A DNA stretch of 64,000 bases from Pseudaminobacter salicylatoxidans (GTDB lineage: Bacteria; Pseudomonadota; Alphaproteobacteria; Rhizobiales; Rhizobiaceae): the NCBI RefSeq assembly GCF_003148475.1, contig NZ_QGGG01000001.1, positions 434,001 through 498,000 of the forward strand, given 5' to 3'. The notes under the pieces are model-generated. The model was not told the origin of the DNA, did not search any database, and saw nothing but the letters and a program-made list of their open reading frames with translations. This document shows positions 27,752 to 36,497 of this stretch, in pieces (the first letter of the stretch is position 1; every line of letters starts with the position of its first letter). The translations under genes were made by a program, and so were the position numbers.

Positions 27752-29164
27752 ATGACACTCAGCATTCCTTACTATTGCAAATCCGTCGATTGGGATCAGT
27801 TCATCGCCGATTATCCTCCGCCGCCGCACTTCCACACAACGGTCGGTCGGCTTTCGGCAGATGCCATGCACGCCCTGCAGGAGAAGCGCTTCCTCGATCG
27901 CGTCGCGGATGCCTGGAATGTGCCATTCTATCAGCGCCATTGGAAAACCGTGGGGCTGGAGAAGGGCGACGTCACGCGCCTGGAACACATCGACCGGATT
28001 CCCACATTCACCAGCGACGATCTCAAGGGCGCGCTGCAGTCGGCGCCACCCTTCGGCGATCACTACCAGTTTGGCCGGCCCGACTTCGGCAAGGTGCCGC
28101 TGAAGATCCAGACCAGCGGGGGCACGACCGGCATGCCGCGGCCGACACTGTTCGATCCGATAGCCTGGGAAGTCCAGGCCGTGCAGATGGCCCGCGCCTT
28201 CTATGAACAGGGCGCTCTGCCGGGCGACATCGTCCAGATCACCTACACCAATTCGCTCGCCAATTCCGCCTGGAATGCCTTCACGGCATTGTTCAACTGG
28301 ATGGGTTGCGTGCCCGTAACCACCGGAACGGGCATCGTGACGCCGAGCGCGCGCAAACTGGAATATGCCAAGGAATGGGGCGTGAACTGGTGGTTCGCAC
28401 GCGGCGAATATCTCGGCCGCCTCGCACAGGTCGCCGAAGAGATGAAGTTCGATCTTCACCAGTTGAAGACGCGCTTCCTTCACTCCTATCTCGGACCGGA
28501 TATCGAAGGGCATTTCCGCGCCAAGCTGGAAGCGGCCTGGGGTTGCCCGATCTACGACAACTACGGCACCCACGAGATCGGCCTCATCGCCTTCGAGGGC
28601 CGCGAGCGCAAGGGCAAGCATATCAACGAAGATACGGTATACGTCCAGATCGTCGACACCGAAACGGGCGCGCCGCTGCCCTACGGACAGCGCGGCAACC
28701 TCGTCGCCACCAGCCTCCACCGCGCGGTCCCGCCGATCATCCGCTACGATCTGCGCGACCTGATGATCATGACCGATCGCGAGGAGTCGGAATCCGGCAT
28801 CATCTCCCGCAAGCTTTCGACCTTTCTCGGACGTGCCGACGAAATGGTGAAGCTGCGCGGCATGAATGTCTATCCGCTGGCTTGCCAGAACGCCGTCACC
28901 AAGGACGACCGGACCACAGGCGACTATATCTGCGTGGCCTACTATGTCGGCGAAGGCCTCGGCCGCCGCGAGGAAATGACCGTGCGCATCGAACGCAAGT
29001 CGGGCGAAGTGGATTCCGCCGCGCTCGAAGCCGATATGCGGGCGGCCTTGTTCAAGGATCTTGGCGTGAAAGTGGACGTCGAGATCGTCGATCCCGGAAC
29101 CTTGGCGGAACATACGCGCCACGGCAAGGAAAAGGTTCGCCGTCTGCTCGATCTGCGCAAATAA
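27752..29164 (+). CDS. Phenylacetate-CoA-ligase-like acyl-CoA ligase (PaaK family)
   Basis: A 470-residue ANL-superfamily ligase of the PaaK branch. The AMP-binding P-loop is LKIQTSGGTTGMPRPTLF (about 113-130). YDNYGTHEIGLIAFEG is the A5-type motif, and IIRYDLRDLMIM with GRADEMVKLRGMNVYP is the hinge region before the C-terminal domain. It should activate a carboxylic acid to its CoA thioester using ATP. No paa ring-oxygenase genes are in the window, so the substrate is probably not phenylacetate. The gene opens the catabolic island, has motif copy A upstream and ends in a strong terminator. Confidence 0.85.
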   Translation: MTLSIPYYCKSVDWDQFIADYPPPPHFHTTVGRLSADAMHALQEKRFLDRVADAWNVPFYQRHWKTVGLEKGDVTRLEHIDRIPTFTSDDLKGALQSAPPFGDHYQFGRPDFGKVPLKIQTSGGTTGMPRPTLFDPIAWEVQAVQMARAFYEQGALPGDIVQITYTNSLANSAWNAFTALFNWMGCVPVTTGTGIVTPSARKLEYAKEWGVNWWFARGEYLGRLAQVAEEMKFDLHQLKTRFLHSYLGPDIEGHFRAKLEAAWGCPIYDNYGTHEIGLIAFEGRERKGKHINEDTVYVQIVDTETGAPLPYGQRGNLVATSLHRAVPPIIRYDLRDLMIMTDREESESGIISRKLSTFLGRADEMVKLRGMNVYPLACQNAVTKDDRTTGDYICVAYYVGEGLGRREEMTVRIERKSGEVDSAALEADMRAALFKDLGVKVDVEIVDPGTLAEHTRHGKEKVRRLLDLRK

Positions 29165-29185
29165 TCGGCCTGACGGCCCTGCTCC

Positions 29186-29218
29186 AAAAAAACCCGCCGG
29201 GCGACTGGCGGTTTTTTT
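29186..29218 (+). terminator. Rho-independent terminator after the CoA ligase
   Basis: A run of seven A, then CCCGCC, a short spacer, GGCGG and seven T form a stem of about 11 pairs with one bulged C, followed by the T-run. The A-tract makes it usable on both strands, but the minus-strand gene on the right ends at 29335, so it could also serve that operon. Confidence 0.8.
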
Positions 29219-29334
29219 ACACGCAAATTCAGAATGTTACGACCGGTTGCAAATGCGCTGCGAAAGCTAAAAAGAAACCTGCCCGCAGATGCAGACAGGT
29301 TCTTGTCGGGATGATCGCCTGTTCGGTCGGGTGC

Positions 29335-30585
29335 TCAGAGCTCATCCGCGAGCTTCGCGCCCGGTGTCGCTGGCGGCGCGACTTCCGCATTGTCCTCGGC
29401 GAAGAATTCGGCAACCTCCCAGCCCCGCGTATCTTCGTCCGATGACGCGAAGCGATACATGTTGGTGTCGCCCGTGGCCTGATGGTCCTTGCGGAAAGAA
29501 CGCTTTCCGCCAACCGTGTCGAATGTCGAGTTTTCCAGCGCAGAGACGATCGCCGCCGTATCGTCGGCCGTGCCCGCCGTCGCGATGGCCTGGGCGTAAA
29601 CCGCCATCGCGGCATGTGCGATGCCGACATAACCGCTGGGGCGGTCATCTCCGGTGCCTGCCCTGTAGTCGTCGAAGAGTTGTTTCGCTTCCGGGATCTT
29701 GTCGACATAGGCGCTGTAGTGCCAGTCCGAGCAAGTCCAGAAATTGGGAGGCGTGCGCTTGCCCAGCGCATTGGCAAGGACAATGTCGTTGCCCATGTCC
29801 ATGAATACCTTCACCTTGTTTTCCCAGCCGAACGGACGTGCCTGCTGCACGAGCGTAGCAGGATCCGGGAACGACAGCATCAGCGCCTCGACCGGGCCGC
29901 TCATGATCTGCGCGATCTCGTTCTTGAAGTCGTTGGCGCCGACCTTCACCCTGATCGGATCGATGATGTTCGCTTCCTTGCCGGCAACCAGAGGATAGTA
30001 TTTCCTGACCCCCGCTGCAAAGGCTCGCCATTGCGAGTCTCCCGCCTCGTTATCGGTCGTGATGCCGCTCCAGTTGACGACATCGGGGTAGCGCTTGGCG
30101 GCCAGACGGCCGGCGGCTCGCCCCCGGATCGCCGCGCTTTCGTTCAGCCGGAAGCCGAGTGGCGAGAATTTCTCTTGCGTCAGCGTATCGCCATTTGCGT
30201 GAACGGTCATGAATACGGCATCGACAGATGGCAGGATACCGAAGGCGGCAAGCGCGGTCGCGGTGAAGACGCCGCCGGCGAAAACCTTGACCCCCATCCC
30301 GGACAACTCGCGGATCGCCGCAACGGTTTCATTGGGATTGATCTTGTCGTCGCGGACGATCAGCTCGACGGGCCGCCCCAGGACGCCGCCGGCCTTGTTG
30401 ATCTGGGCAACGGCCAATTGCGCGCCGAGCTGGACGTCTCGCCCGAGGTCCGGCGCAAAGCCGGTGAGCGGGGCCAGAAGACCTATGCGTATGGGGTCGC
30501 CGGATTGCGCCAGCACCCGAGAACTCATCGTGGCCGCTCCAAGCGCGGCCGTGGAAAGCATAAAGTCGCGTCTGTTCAATCGCAT
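29335..30585 (-). CDS. LIV-type ABC substrate-binding protein
   Basis: The ATG at 30585 follows GGGAGGAG and starts a 416-residue protein with a Tat-like leader (MRLNRRDFMLSTAALGAATM, cleavage near VLA-Q). The mature part has the type I periplasmic binding fold of the branched-chain amino-acid/amide family: DPIRIGLLAPLTGFAPDLGRD, AQINKAGGVLGRPVELIVRDDK and NPNETVAAIRELSGMGVKVFAGG. It should deliver the substrate to the permease/ATPases at 31133-34513, although it is on the opposite strand. The ligand is unknown; related proteins bind aromatic or aliphatic acids as well as amino acids. Confidence 0.88.
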   Translation of the reverse strand: MRLNRRDFMLSTAALGAATMSSRVLAQSGDPIRIGLLAPLTGFAPDLGRDVQLGAQLAVAQINKAGGVLGRPVELIVRDDKINPNETVAAIRELSGMGVKVFAGGVFTATALAAFGILPSVDAVFMTVHANGDTLTQEKFSPLGFRLNESAAIRGRAAGRLAAKRYPDVVNWSGITTDNEAGDSQWRAFAAGVRKYYPLVAGKEANIIDPIRVKVGANDFKNEIAQIMSGPVEALMLSFPDPATLVQQARPFGWENKVKVFMDMGNDIVLANALGKRTPPNFWTCSDWHYSAYVDKIPEAKQLFDDYRAGTGDDRPSGYVGIAHAAMAVYAQAIATAGTADDTAAIVSALENSTFDTVGGKRSFRKDHQATGDTNMYRFASSDEDTRGWEVAEFFAEDNAEVAPPATPGAKLADEL

Positions 30586-30674
30586 GCCATCTCCTCCCAG
30601 AATTCGGCACGTTGCAAATCTGTCGGTCTGATCGCGGTTCGCTGCAGGTGTCTGCCGAGTAGCTCGCCGGCGTC

Positions 30675-31001
30675 TTACCGTTCCAAGGTCCAGGGCATTC
30701 CCTCCACGAGAATTGCTTTCCCGATCGAGGACGCGAACCGCGCCTGAACCGATTTTTGATACTCGTCCGAGAAATAGAAATTCCGAGCCTGCTCCCAGCC
30801 TGGAAACTCGACGACAAAGAAGCGTTCGGGGTCCCAACCACCTTCCAGAACCTCCAGGCGCCCCTCCTCTCCCCTCACGCTTCGGACAAGAAACCTGCCC
30901 CCATGACGCTCCAGGATGGGCCCTGCCGCCGAGCGGTAGCTGTCATACTCGCCGCGATTTTGAATGGAGATTTCGAACACAAGAAACGCGGCCAATTCCA
31001 C
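30675..31001 (-). CDS. DUF1330 family protein
   Basis: A protein of about 108 residues with the ferredoxin-like DUF1330 pattern: YDSYRSAAGPILERHGGRFLVRS, LEGGWDPERFFVVEFPGWEQARNFYFSDEYQ. No activity is established for the family; many members sit in catabolic operons. The start is GTG 31001, or TTG 30995, which is better spaced from GGGAGG. It precedes the substrate-binding gene by about 90 bases and is divergent from the transporter operon. Confidence 0.75.
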   Translation of the reverse strand: MELAAFLVFEISIQNRGEYDSYRSAAGPILERHGGRFLVRSVRGEEGRLEVLEGGWDPERFFVVEFPGWEQARNFYFSDEYQKSVQARFASSIGKAILVEGMPWTLER

Positions 31002-31058
31002 CTCCCGGGATCCGCTGCCAGATCACACATTCACGGCGGAAAGGAAGGAAGCGTAACC

Positions 31059-31074
31059 GTCCAAACGGACTATG
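31059..31074 (+). promoter_or_regulatory. Shared motif copy B (GTCC-AAAC-GGAC-TATG)
   Basis: The inverted repeat GTCC/GGAC with a four-base spacer is followed by TATGAC. It lies in the 131-base gap between the divergent DUF1330/binding-protein unit and the LIV permease operon (about 59 bases from its start), so one site could control both directions. Confidence 0.55.
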
Positions 31075-31132
31075 ACGCACATCGACAGACATGCACGATT
31101 GAGGTCTCAGCGGGTGGGAGGAGCCCTTCGCA

Positions 31133-33064
31133 ATGCAAATCGGCTTTGCACTTTTCAACGCGCTTGCCGTCGGCATGGCGATTTTTCTGGTTGCCGCCGG
31201 CATAACGCTGATATTCGGAATGCTGCGCATCCTGAATATCTCCCACGGCAGCATCTTCATGGTGGGAGCGTACATCGCCTTTACCGTTGTTGGCATAGAG
31301 CCCGGATCGATTTCGTGGCTACTTGTCGGCGGGCTGGTTGCGGGGGGCGTTCTCGCCGTAGCCGGACTGTGTATCAACTTCGGCGTGTTCCGCAGGTTGC
31401 GGCATGTGGACGAGGCCTACTCGCTCATCGCAACCTTCGCAATGCTGATGATATGCAACGGTCTCGTCAAGCTCGTCTGGGGCGTCAACTACCATTCGAT
31501 CAGCGCCCCCGACGCCCTTGCCGGCGCCATCTTCCTGGGTCCGGTTCTGGTGCCGACATATTCGTTGTTCATCATCGGCATGGGCATCGCGACGTTCCTG
31601 GCGCTCGAAATCCTCATTCACCGGTCACGGATCGGCAAGGTTGTCCGCGCCATCGCCCACGATGAATGGATGTCCAATCTCGCCGGCATCAACACGCCTC
31701 TGGTCTATGCGCTCGTCGTGATGGCGGCGTTTTTCCTCGCGGGCATGGCCGGCGGCATGTTGCTTCCCAACCAGAGCGTCTCGCCGCTCCTCTTCGAGTC
31801 CTACCTGCTCCAATCCTTCATGGTGGTCATCATCGGCGGGCTGGGCAACATCAGGGGCGCATTCATCGCTTCGGTGATGCTCGGCCTGGTCGATGGCGTG
31901 AACTTTCTCATCATGCCGGAATTGCCCGGGCTGCTCATCTACTTCCTTCTCGTAACCTTCCTGCTCTGGCGACCACAGGGCTTGTTCTGGCAACCGGGGG
32001 CGGACACCGCCGGTCACACCGAAAAGGCCCCGGATCCGACGAGCATTCCCTCGGCTATGCCGGTTCGCCTGTCACCGCAGATCGCGTGCATTATCGCTCT
32101 CGTCGCAGTTCTGGTGGCAAGCATGCCGATATACGTCAATGAAGGTTTCCTCTTCATTGCGGGTTTTGCGATGGTGGAAGCGCTGCTCGCGCTGTCCTGG
32201 AATTTCCTGTTTGGCTATGTCGGGCTGGCAACATTCGGCCACGCGGCCTTCTTCGGCATCGGTGCCTATTTCGTCGGCTTTCTGTTGCGCGACTACGGCG
32301 TGTCCTTTCCTCTGTTGCTGGCCGGGGCAACGGCGCTCGGCGTCCTGTCTGCCATGATCGTCGGACTGGTGGCGCTGCGCAGAACCAGCGGCATCGCGCT
32401 TGGCATCCTGACGCTCTCGCTGGGAGAAATCCTGAGGCGCATCATCAACTACAGCAAGACGCTGGGCAGCGACGATGGTCTTTCCGGCATTCCTCGCCCC
32501 ACGCTCGAGTTCGGTTTGTTCAGTGTCGATCTGTCCTCGGAGCGCGCCTATTTCTGGTTCCTGTGCGTCGCCTGCGCGACGGTTGCGCTCCTGCTTCGGG
32601 CACTGACCGTCAGCCGCTTCGGTCGAATGATGGTGTCGACACGGCAGGACCCCGTCCGCGCCGAATTTCTCGGCATAAACGTCCAGCGCGTGCGCCTGAC
32701 GGCATTTGCGATCTCAGGAGCCGTCGCGGCGCTCGCAGGCGCCCTGCATGCGCCATGGGCGCAGATCGTCACTCCCGATACGGTCAGCTATCTGCATTCC
32801 ACGCAACCCATGCTGAATACGCTTCTCGGCGGCTCCGGCTTCTTCTGGGGGCCTGTCGTAGGGTCGGTGGCGTTTTCCACGCTGGGCTATGCCACGCGGA
32901 CACTGGCCGGACTATCCGAGGTGATCAGCGGCCTCATCGTGCTCGTCGTGGTGCTCGGCGCACCCGGTGGCATACTCGGCATCGGCAAGCAACTCGGCAT
33001 CTTTCGTGCGAAGCGTCCGCAAGCCGGCTCCCCCGACGATGCAAGGGAAGGCGCGCACCCATGA
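31133..33064 (+). CDS. Fused LivH-LivM ABC permease
   Basis: A single 643-residue protein carries both permease subunits of a branched-chain-type ABC importer. The LivH half is at about 1-290 (GMAIFLVAAGITLIFGMLRILNISHGS and IIGGLGNIRGAFIASVMLGL). The LivM half is at about 310-625 (LSWNFLFGYVGLATFGHAAFFGIGAYF, LRRTSGIALGILTLSLGEIL, and the EAA-like GTTFSG-position region). They are joined by a polar linker near residues 288-308. Separate genes are more usual. ATG 31133 is followed without gap by the ATPase genes (ATGA overlap). Confidence 0.9.
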   Translation: MQIGFALFNALAVGMAIFLVAAGITLIFGMLRILNISHGSIFMVGAYIAFTVVGIEPGSISWLLVGGLVAGGVLAVAGLCINFGVFRRLRHVDEAYSLIATFAMLMICNGLVKLVWGVNYHSISAPDALAGAIFLGPVLVPTYSLFIIGMGIATFLALEILIHRSRIGKVVRAIAHDEWMSNLAGINTPLVYALVVMAAFFLAGMAGGMLLPNQSVSPLLFESYLLQSFMVVIIGGLGNIRGAFIASVMLGLVDGVNFLIMPELPGLLIYFLLVTFLLWRPQGLFWQPGADTAGHTEKAPDPTSIPSAMPVRLSPQIACIIALVAVLVASMPIYVNEGFLFIAGFAMVEALLALSWNFLFGYVGLATFGHAAFFGIGAYFVGFLLRDYGVSFPLLLAGATALGVLSAMIVGLVALRRTSGIALGILTLSLGEILRRIINYSKTLGSDDGLSGIPRPTLEFGLFSVDLSSERAYFWFLCVACATVALLLRALTVSRFGRMMVSTRQDPVRAEFLGINVQRVRLTAFAISGAVAALAGALHAPWAQIVTPDTVSYLHSTQPMLNTLLGGSGFFWGPVVGSVAFSTLGYATRTLAGLSEVISGLIVLVVVLGAPGGILGIGKQLGIFRAKRPQAGSPDDAREGAHP

Positions 33065-33819
33065 TCGAATGCCGAGAAATCTACAAGAACTATGGCGCGA
33101 TCAAGGTCCTCAAGGGCATTTCGCTGACGATCGGAAAAGGAGAAACCTTTGCGATCATCGGCCCGAACGGAGCCGGCAAGACCACCTTGTTCAAAGTGAT
33201 CACGGGCGAAAGCCGGGCAAACTCCGGCAGCATCCGTCTGGAGGGAGAGGACATCACCAATGTGTCAGCCAGCGCCCGCGTCACCCGCGGGTTCGGCCGG
33301 ACATTTCAGGTCGCCCGCATCCTCGCCGGCAATACGGTTCTGGAAAATCTGATCATCGCCATAGAAGCCAGGCAGCGAAACCAGGGCGTCAAACCCTCCT
33401 GGTGGCGGCTGGGTCCGGCTCCGGACGTGGTTGACGAAGCCAGGGTGCTCGCCCGGCGCATCGCCATGGCCGACAAGCTCGGCCTGTCGGCTTCCTTCCT
33501 GTCGCATGGCGACCGCAAACGCCTCGAAATGGGCATGACCCTGGCCCTGAAACCCCGCGTGCTGATGATGGACGAGCCGACCGCCGGCATGTCGCCATCC
33601 GACCGTCACGACATCGTCAACGTCATCAAGCGGCTGCGCGATGAGGAAGGGCTGACCATCATGCTCACCGAACACGACATGGATGTGGTTTCCGACCTCT
33701 CCGACAGGGTCATGGTAATGAACTATGGCGAGACCGTCGCGACAGGAAGCATGGAAGAGATCCGGGCCAATACGGCCGTTCGCGAAATCTATCTCGGCGA
33801 AGAGGCCGATCATGCTTGA
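33061..33819 (+). CDS. LivG-type ABC ATPase
   Basis: A 252-residue ATPase with Walker A GPNGAGKTT, signature FLSHGDRKRLEMGMTL (the LivG-style LSHG rather than LSGG), Walker B VLMMDEPTAGMSP and switch His in LTEHDMDVV. The RGFGRTFQVARILAGNTVLENL segment is typical of LivG. It overlaps the permease stop by four bases and the next ATPase by eight, which indicates tight translational coupling. Confidence 0.92.
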   Translation: MIECREIYKNYGAIKVLKGISLTIGKGETFAIIGPNGAGKTTLFKVITGESRANSGSIRLEGEDITNVSASARVTRGFGRTFQVARILAGNTVLENLIIAIEARQRNQGVKPSWWRLGPAPDVVDEARVLARRIAMADKLGLSASFLSHGDRKRLEMGMTLALKPRVLMMDEPTAGMSPSDRHDIVNVIKRLRDEEGLTIMLTEHDMDVVSDLSDRVMVMNYGETVATGSMEEIRANTAVREIYLGEEADHA

Positions 33820-34513
33820 GGTCCGCTCCCTCGACGCCTTTTACGGCGACAGCCATGTGCTTCACGGCATCAGCCTCAGGGTGGCGAAAGGGGCGCGCAT
33901 TTCGGTGCTCGGACGCAACGGGGCGGGAAAGTCGACACTCCTGAAAAGCGTGATGAACGCCGGCCCCCGCGCCAGAGGAGAAGTCCTGCTCGATGGAAGC
34001 GATCTGGGCACGCTGCCATCCTTCCGGCGCGCGCGGCTGGGCCTGGCACTGGTGCCGGAAGATCGGCGGATTTTCCCGCACATATCCGTCATGGACAACA
34101 TTCGCCTCGTGGAGGCGGCGGCCGGCCCTCAAGGCCTCGTCGACCCCGAAACGATCCTCGCGGCTTTCCCGATACTGAAGCCCCTCGTCGGGCGCTACGG
34201 CAGCCAGCTGAGCGGCGGGCAGCAACAGATGGTAGCAGTCGCGCGCGGCATGGCGGCGCGTCCGAAAGTCCTGCTGCTCGATGAGCCGACCGAAGGTCTC
34301 GCTCCCGTGATCGTGGATCAGATGGCGGTTTCGCTCACCGCCCTTTGCGACGCGCTCGGCACCGGGCTCCTGCTCAGCGAACAGAATATTCGGTTCGCCC
34401 GCCGCTGCACCTCCGCCGTGTATGTCATCGAAAGCGGCCGCCTTGTCTACCAAGGCTCCTGGGAGGATTTCGATGCGCGGCCGGACATCAAGCAACGACA
34501 TCTCTCGGTATAA
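33812..34513 (+). CDS. LivF-type ABC ATPase
   Basis: The ATG at 33812 gives a 233-residue ATPase with Walker A GRNGAGKST, signature LSGGQQQMVAVARGMAARP and Walker B VLLLDEPTEGLAP. The LVPEDRRIFPHISVMDNI loop is typical of LivF. It pairs with the LivG-type gene upstream to power the LIV importer. Confidence 0.92.
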   Translation: MLEVRSLDAFYGDSHVLHGISLRVAKGARISVLGRNGAGKSTLLKSVMNAGPRARGEVLLDGSDLGTLPSFRRARLGLALVPEDRRIFPHISVMDNIRLVEAAAGPQGLVDPETILAAFPILKPLVGRYGSQLSGGQQQMVAVARGMAARPKVLLLDEPTEGLAPVIVDQMAVSLTALCDALGTGLLLSEQNIRFARRCTSAVYVIESGRLVYQGSWEDFDARPDIKQRHLSV

Positions 34514-34517
34514 GGCG

Positions 34518-35444
34518 GTGAGCACCTTGTCATCCATTCCCTCCCCCGACATCGCTTTCATAGGCGCCGGCAGCATCGGCGCACCCATGGCTGAACGTTT
34601 GCTGGAGCGCGGACGAAAACTGTTGATCTGCGATCCCGCGCCCGGGGTGCGGGCCCATTTCGCGGGTCTCGGATGTGCGGTGACCGACACGGCAACCGAT
34701 TGCGCATCATGCCCGACCATCATCTTCATGGTGGCGAACGACGAGCAGTTGCGCATGGCGGCAGCCACACTCGCCCCGGCACTTGACCACCCTGCCGGTC
34801 CGCTTGTTCTGGTCATGAGCACCGTTCTGCCCGAAACGGTGCACTCGGTGGCCGAGCAACTGGCTCCGTCGGGGGCACGCGTGATCGACGCCCCCGTCTC
34901 GGGCGGCTCGATCAAGGCGCGTGACGGCGAACTGTCCATCATGGTCGGAGGCGACGAAAACCTGTTCAACGAAGCGAGGCCGCTTCTGGATGATCTCGCG
35001 TCCTCGATCTTCCACTGCGGCGCGCTCGGCAGCGGCGAGACCATGAAGATACTGAACAATCTCGTCGGCGTGACGAACCTGTTCCTCTTCTCCGAAGCCA
35101 TGCGGATCGCCGGGGCGCTTAATCTGGACCTGCCGAGGCTGGTGGATGTGATGGAGCAGAGCTCGGGCCGCAATGCAGGGACCCGCGATTGGGAAGCCCG
35201 CAAGAAGCTCTTTGCGTGGAACAGTACCGATCTGGCCGCCTCAAAGGCGGTCGTCGACGTGACGCGCAAGGATCTGCGTCACGCAATCGCGCTTGCACAG
35301 GCGAGCGGAACCGCAGCCCCGATGCTGGAAGCGATCACCGCGGCGCATGACGCCACGCCTTACGAAGCGATCCTCGATCGCTGGAGGACGCTTGCATCCG
35401 ATGCTGAACAGACCCACGGCCGAGACAAGGTAACGAAAGCATGA
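34518..35444 (+). CDS. 3-hydroxyisobutyrate-dehydrogenase-like NAD(P)-dependent oxidoreductase
   Basis: The beta-hydroxyacid dehydrogenase pattern is complete. IAFIGAGSIGAPMAERLLERG is the nucleotide-binding motif, IDAPVSGGSIKARDGELSIMVGG is the substrate-binding motif, and the catalytic Lys is in GSGETMKILNNLVGVTN. The start is uncertain. GTG 34518 or TTG 34527 directly after livF are best; ATG 34476 would overlap livF. It oxidises a beta- or gamma-hydroxy acid in most family members. It overlaps the next gene by ATGA and belongs to the transporter operon. Confidence 0.82.
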   Translation: MSTLSSIPSPDIAFIGAGSIGAPMAERLLERGRKLLICDPAPGVRAHFAGLGCAVTDTATDCASCPTIIFMVANDEQLRMAAATLAPALDHPAGPLVLVMSTVLPETVHSVAEQLAPSGARVIDAPVSGGSIKARDGELSIMVGGDENLFNEARPLLDDLASSIFHCGALGSGETMKILNNLVGVTNLFLFSEAMRIAGALNLDLPRLVDVMEQSSGRNAGTRDWEARKKLFAWNSTDLAASKAVVDVTRKDLRHAIALAQASGTAAPMLEAITAAHDATPYEAILDRWRTLASDAEQTHGRDKVTKA

Positions 35445-36367
35445 CGCATTATCCCACGGAGTTTCGCGAAGTCGCCAGCGGACTGGGTTTCCCCGAAGGG
35501 CCGATCGCGCTGCCGGACGGCTCTTGCCTGGTCGTGGAGATGCAGGCCCGCGCCCTGGCGCGTGTAGGCACGGATGGGAGGATAACCAGGGTTGCAAAGC
35601 TCGACGGCGGCCCGAACGGAGGCGCCATCGGCCCGGACGGCAAATGCTACATCTGTAACAATGGCGGTGTGCTCTTCCACACGGATGAATACGGGTTGCG
35701 GCCGATGGGCCAGGATCCCGGTTACAGAACCGGCAGTATCGATCGCGTCGATCTGGAGACCGGTAACGTCGAAGTGCTCTACGAGACCAGCGACAAGGGA
35801 AATCTGCGCAGTCCCAACGATATCGTTTTTGATCGCCATGGTGGCTTCTGGTTCACCGACTCCGGCAAGACGCGACCGCGCGATGCCGATCGCGGCAGTG
35901 TCTGCTACGCAAGGGCGGACGGCTCGGAATGCCGCGAGGTGATCTTTCCCATGCTCGTGCCGAACGGCATCGGCCTCTCGCCTGACCAGCAGACGCTCTA
36001 TGTGGCGGAGACCCACACCGCCCGCCTGTGGGCATTCGAGCTTTCCGCACCGGGCGAGATCGTGCGCAAGCCCTGGCCATCGCCGCACGGTGGAACGCTC
36101 GTCGCCGGGTTGCCCGGATACCAGTGGTTCGACTCCCTCGCGGTGGACAGCGCCGGCAATATCTGCGTTGCAACCCTGATCAAGGGTGGCGTAACCGTCA
36201 TTTCGCCGGACGGCAAGAATATCGACCACGTTCCCCTTCCCGACATGTACTCCACGAACATCTGCTTCGGCGGATCGAACCAGGCGACCGCCTTTGTGAC
36301 CCTTGCCAACAGCGGACGTCTGGTGGCGCTGGACTGGCCGCATCCGGGACTGGCTCTCAACTGCTGA
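35441..36367 (+). CDS. SMP-30/gluconolactonase/LRE-family lactonase
   Basis: A 308-residue six-bladed beta-propeller. Metal-binding positions are visible: Glu in GLGFPEGPIALPDGS, Asn-Asp in RSPNDIVFDRHGG and Asp in FDSLAVDSAGN. Family enzymes hydrolyse lactones to hydroxy acids in the cytosol or periplasm with a divalent metal; no signal peptide is evident here. Its place after the LIV importer and before a CoA-dependent pathway suggests that the imported compound is, or passes through, a lactone. Confidence 0.85.
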   Translation: MTHYPTEFREVASGLGFPEGPIALPDGSCLVVEMQARALARVGTDGRITRVAKLDGGPNGGAIGPDGKCYICNNGGVLFHTDEYGLRPMGQDPGYRTGSIDRVDLETGNVEVLYETSDKGNLRSPNDIVFDRHGGFWFTDSGKTRPRDADRGSVCYARADGSECREVIFPMLVPNGIGLSPDQQTLYVAETHTARLWAFELSAPGEIVRKPWPSPHGGTLVAGLPGYQWFDSLAVDSAGNICVATLIKGGVTVISPDGKNIDHVPLPDMYSTNICFGGSNQATAFVTLANSGRLVALDWPHPGLALNC

Positions 36368-36411
36368 TTTTGGCATCGGCCGACGGTTTCGGACATATGT
36401 CATCCAAATAC

Positions 36412-36427
36412 GTCCGTTCGGACTATG
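36412..36427 (+). promoter_or_regulatory. Shared motif copy C (GTCC-GTTC-GGAC-TATG)
   Basis: GTCCGTTCGGACTATG lies about 70 bases upstream of the binding-protein gene at 36498, in a 130-base gap. The core and the TATG extension equal copy B. Confidence 0.55.
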
Positions 36428-36497
36428 GCATTGTCTTCAATTGATGCCCTACTAGGCGCCGGCGACCAAACGGTCGCGACTTGTGGAGGAGAGTCTG

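Noticed and set aside
27722-29122. 466-codon minus-strand frame antisense to the CoA ligase
   Set aside because: It mirrors the ligase codons and shows no domain pattern.
27752-29164. Calling the CoA ligase a true phenylacetate-CoA ligase (paaK)
   Set aside because: No paaABCDE or paaG/Z genes are in the window; the PaaK branch contains many ligases with other substrates.
33710-35269. 519-codon minus-strand frame across livF and the dehydrogenase gene
   Set aside because: Both plus-strand genes carry full ATPase and Rossmann motifs; the antisense translation does not.
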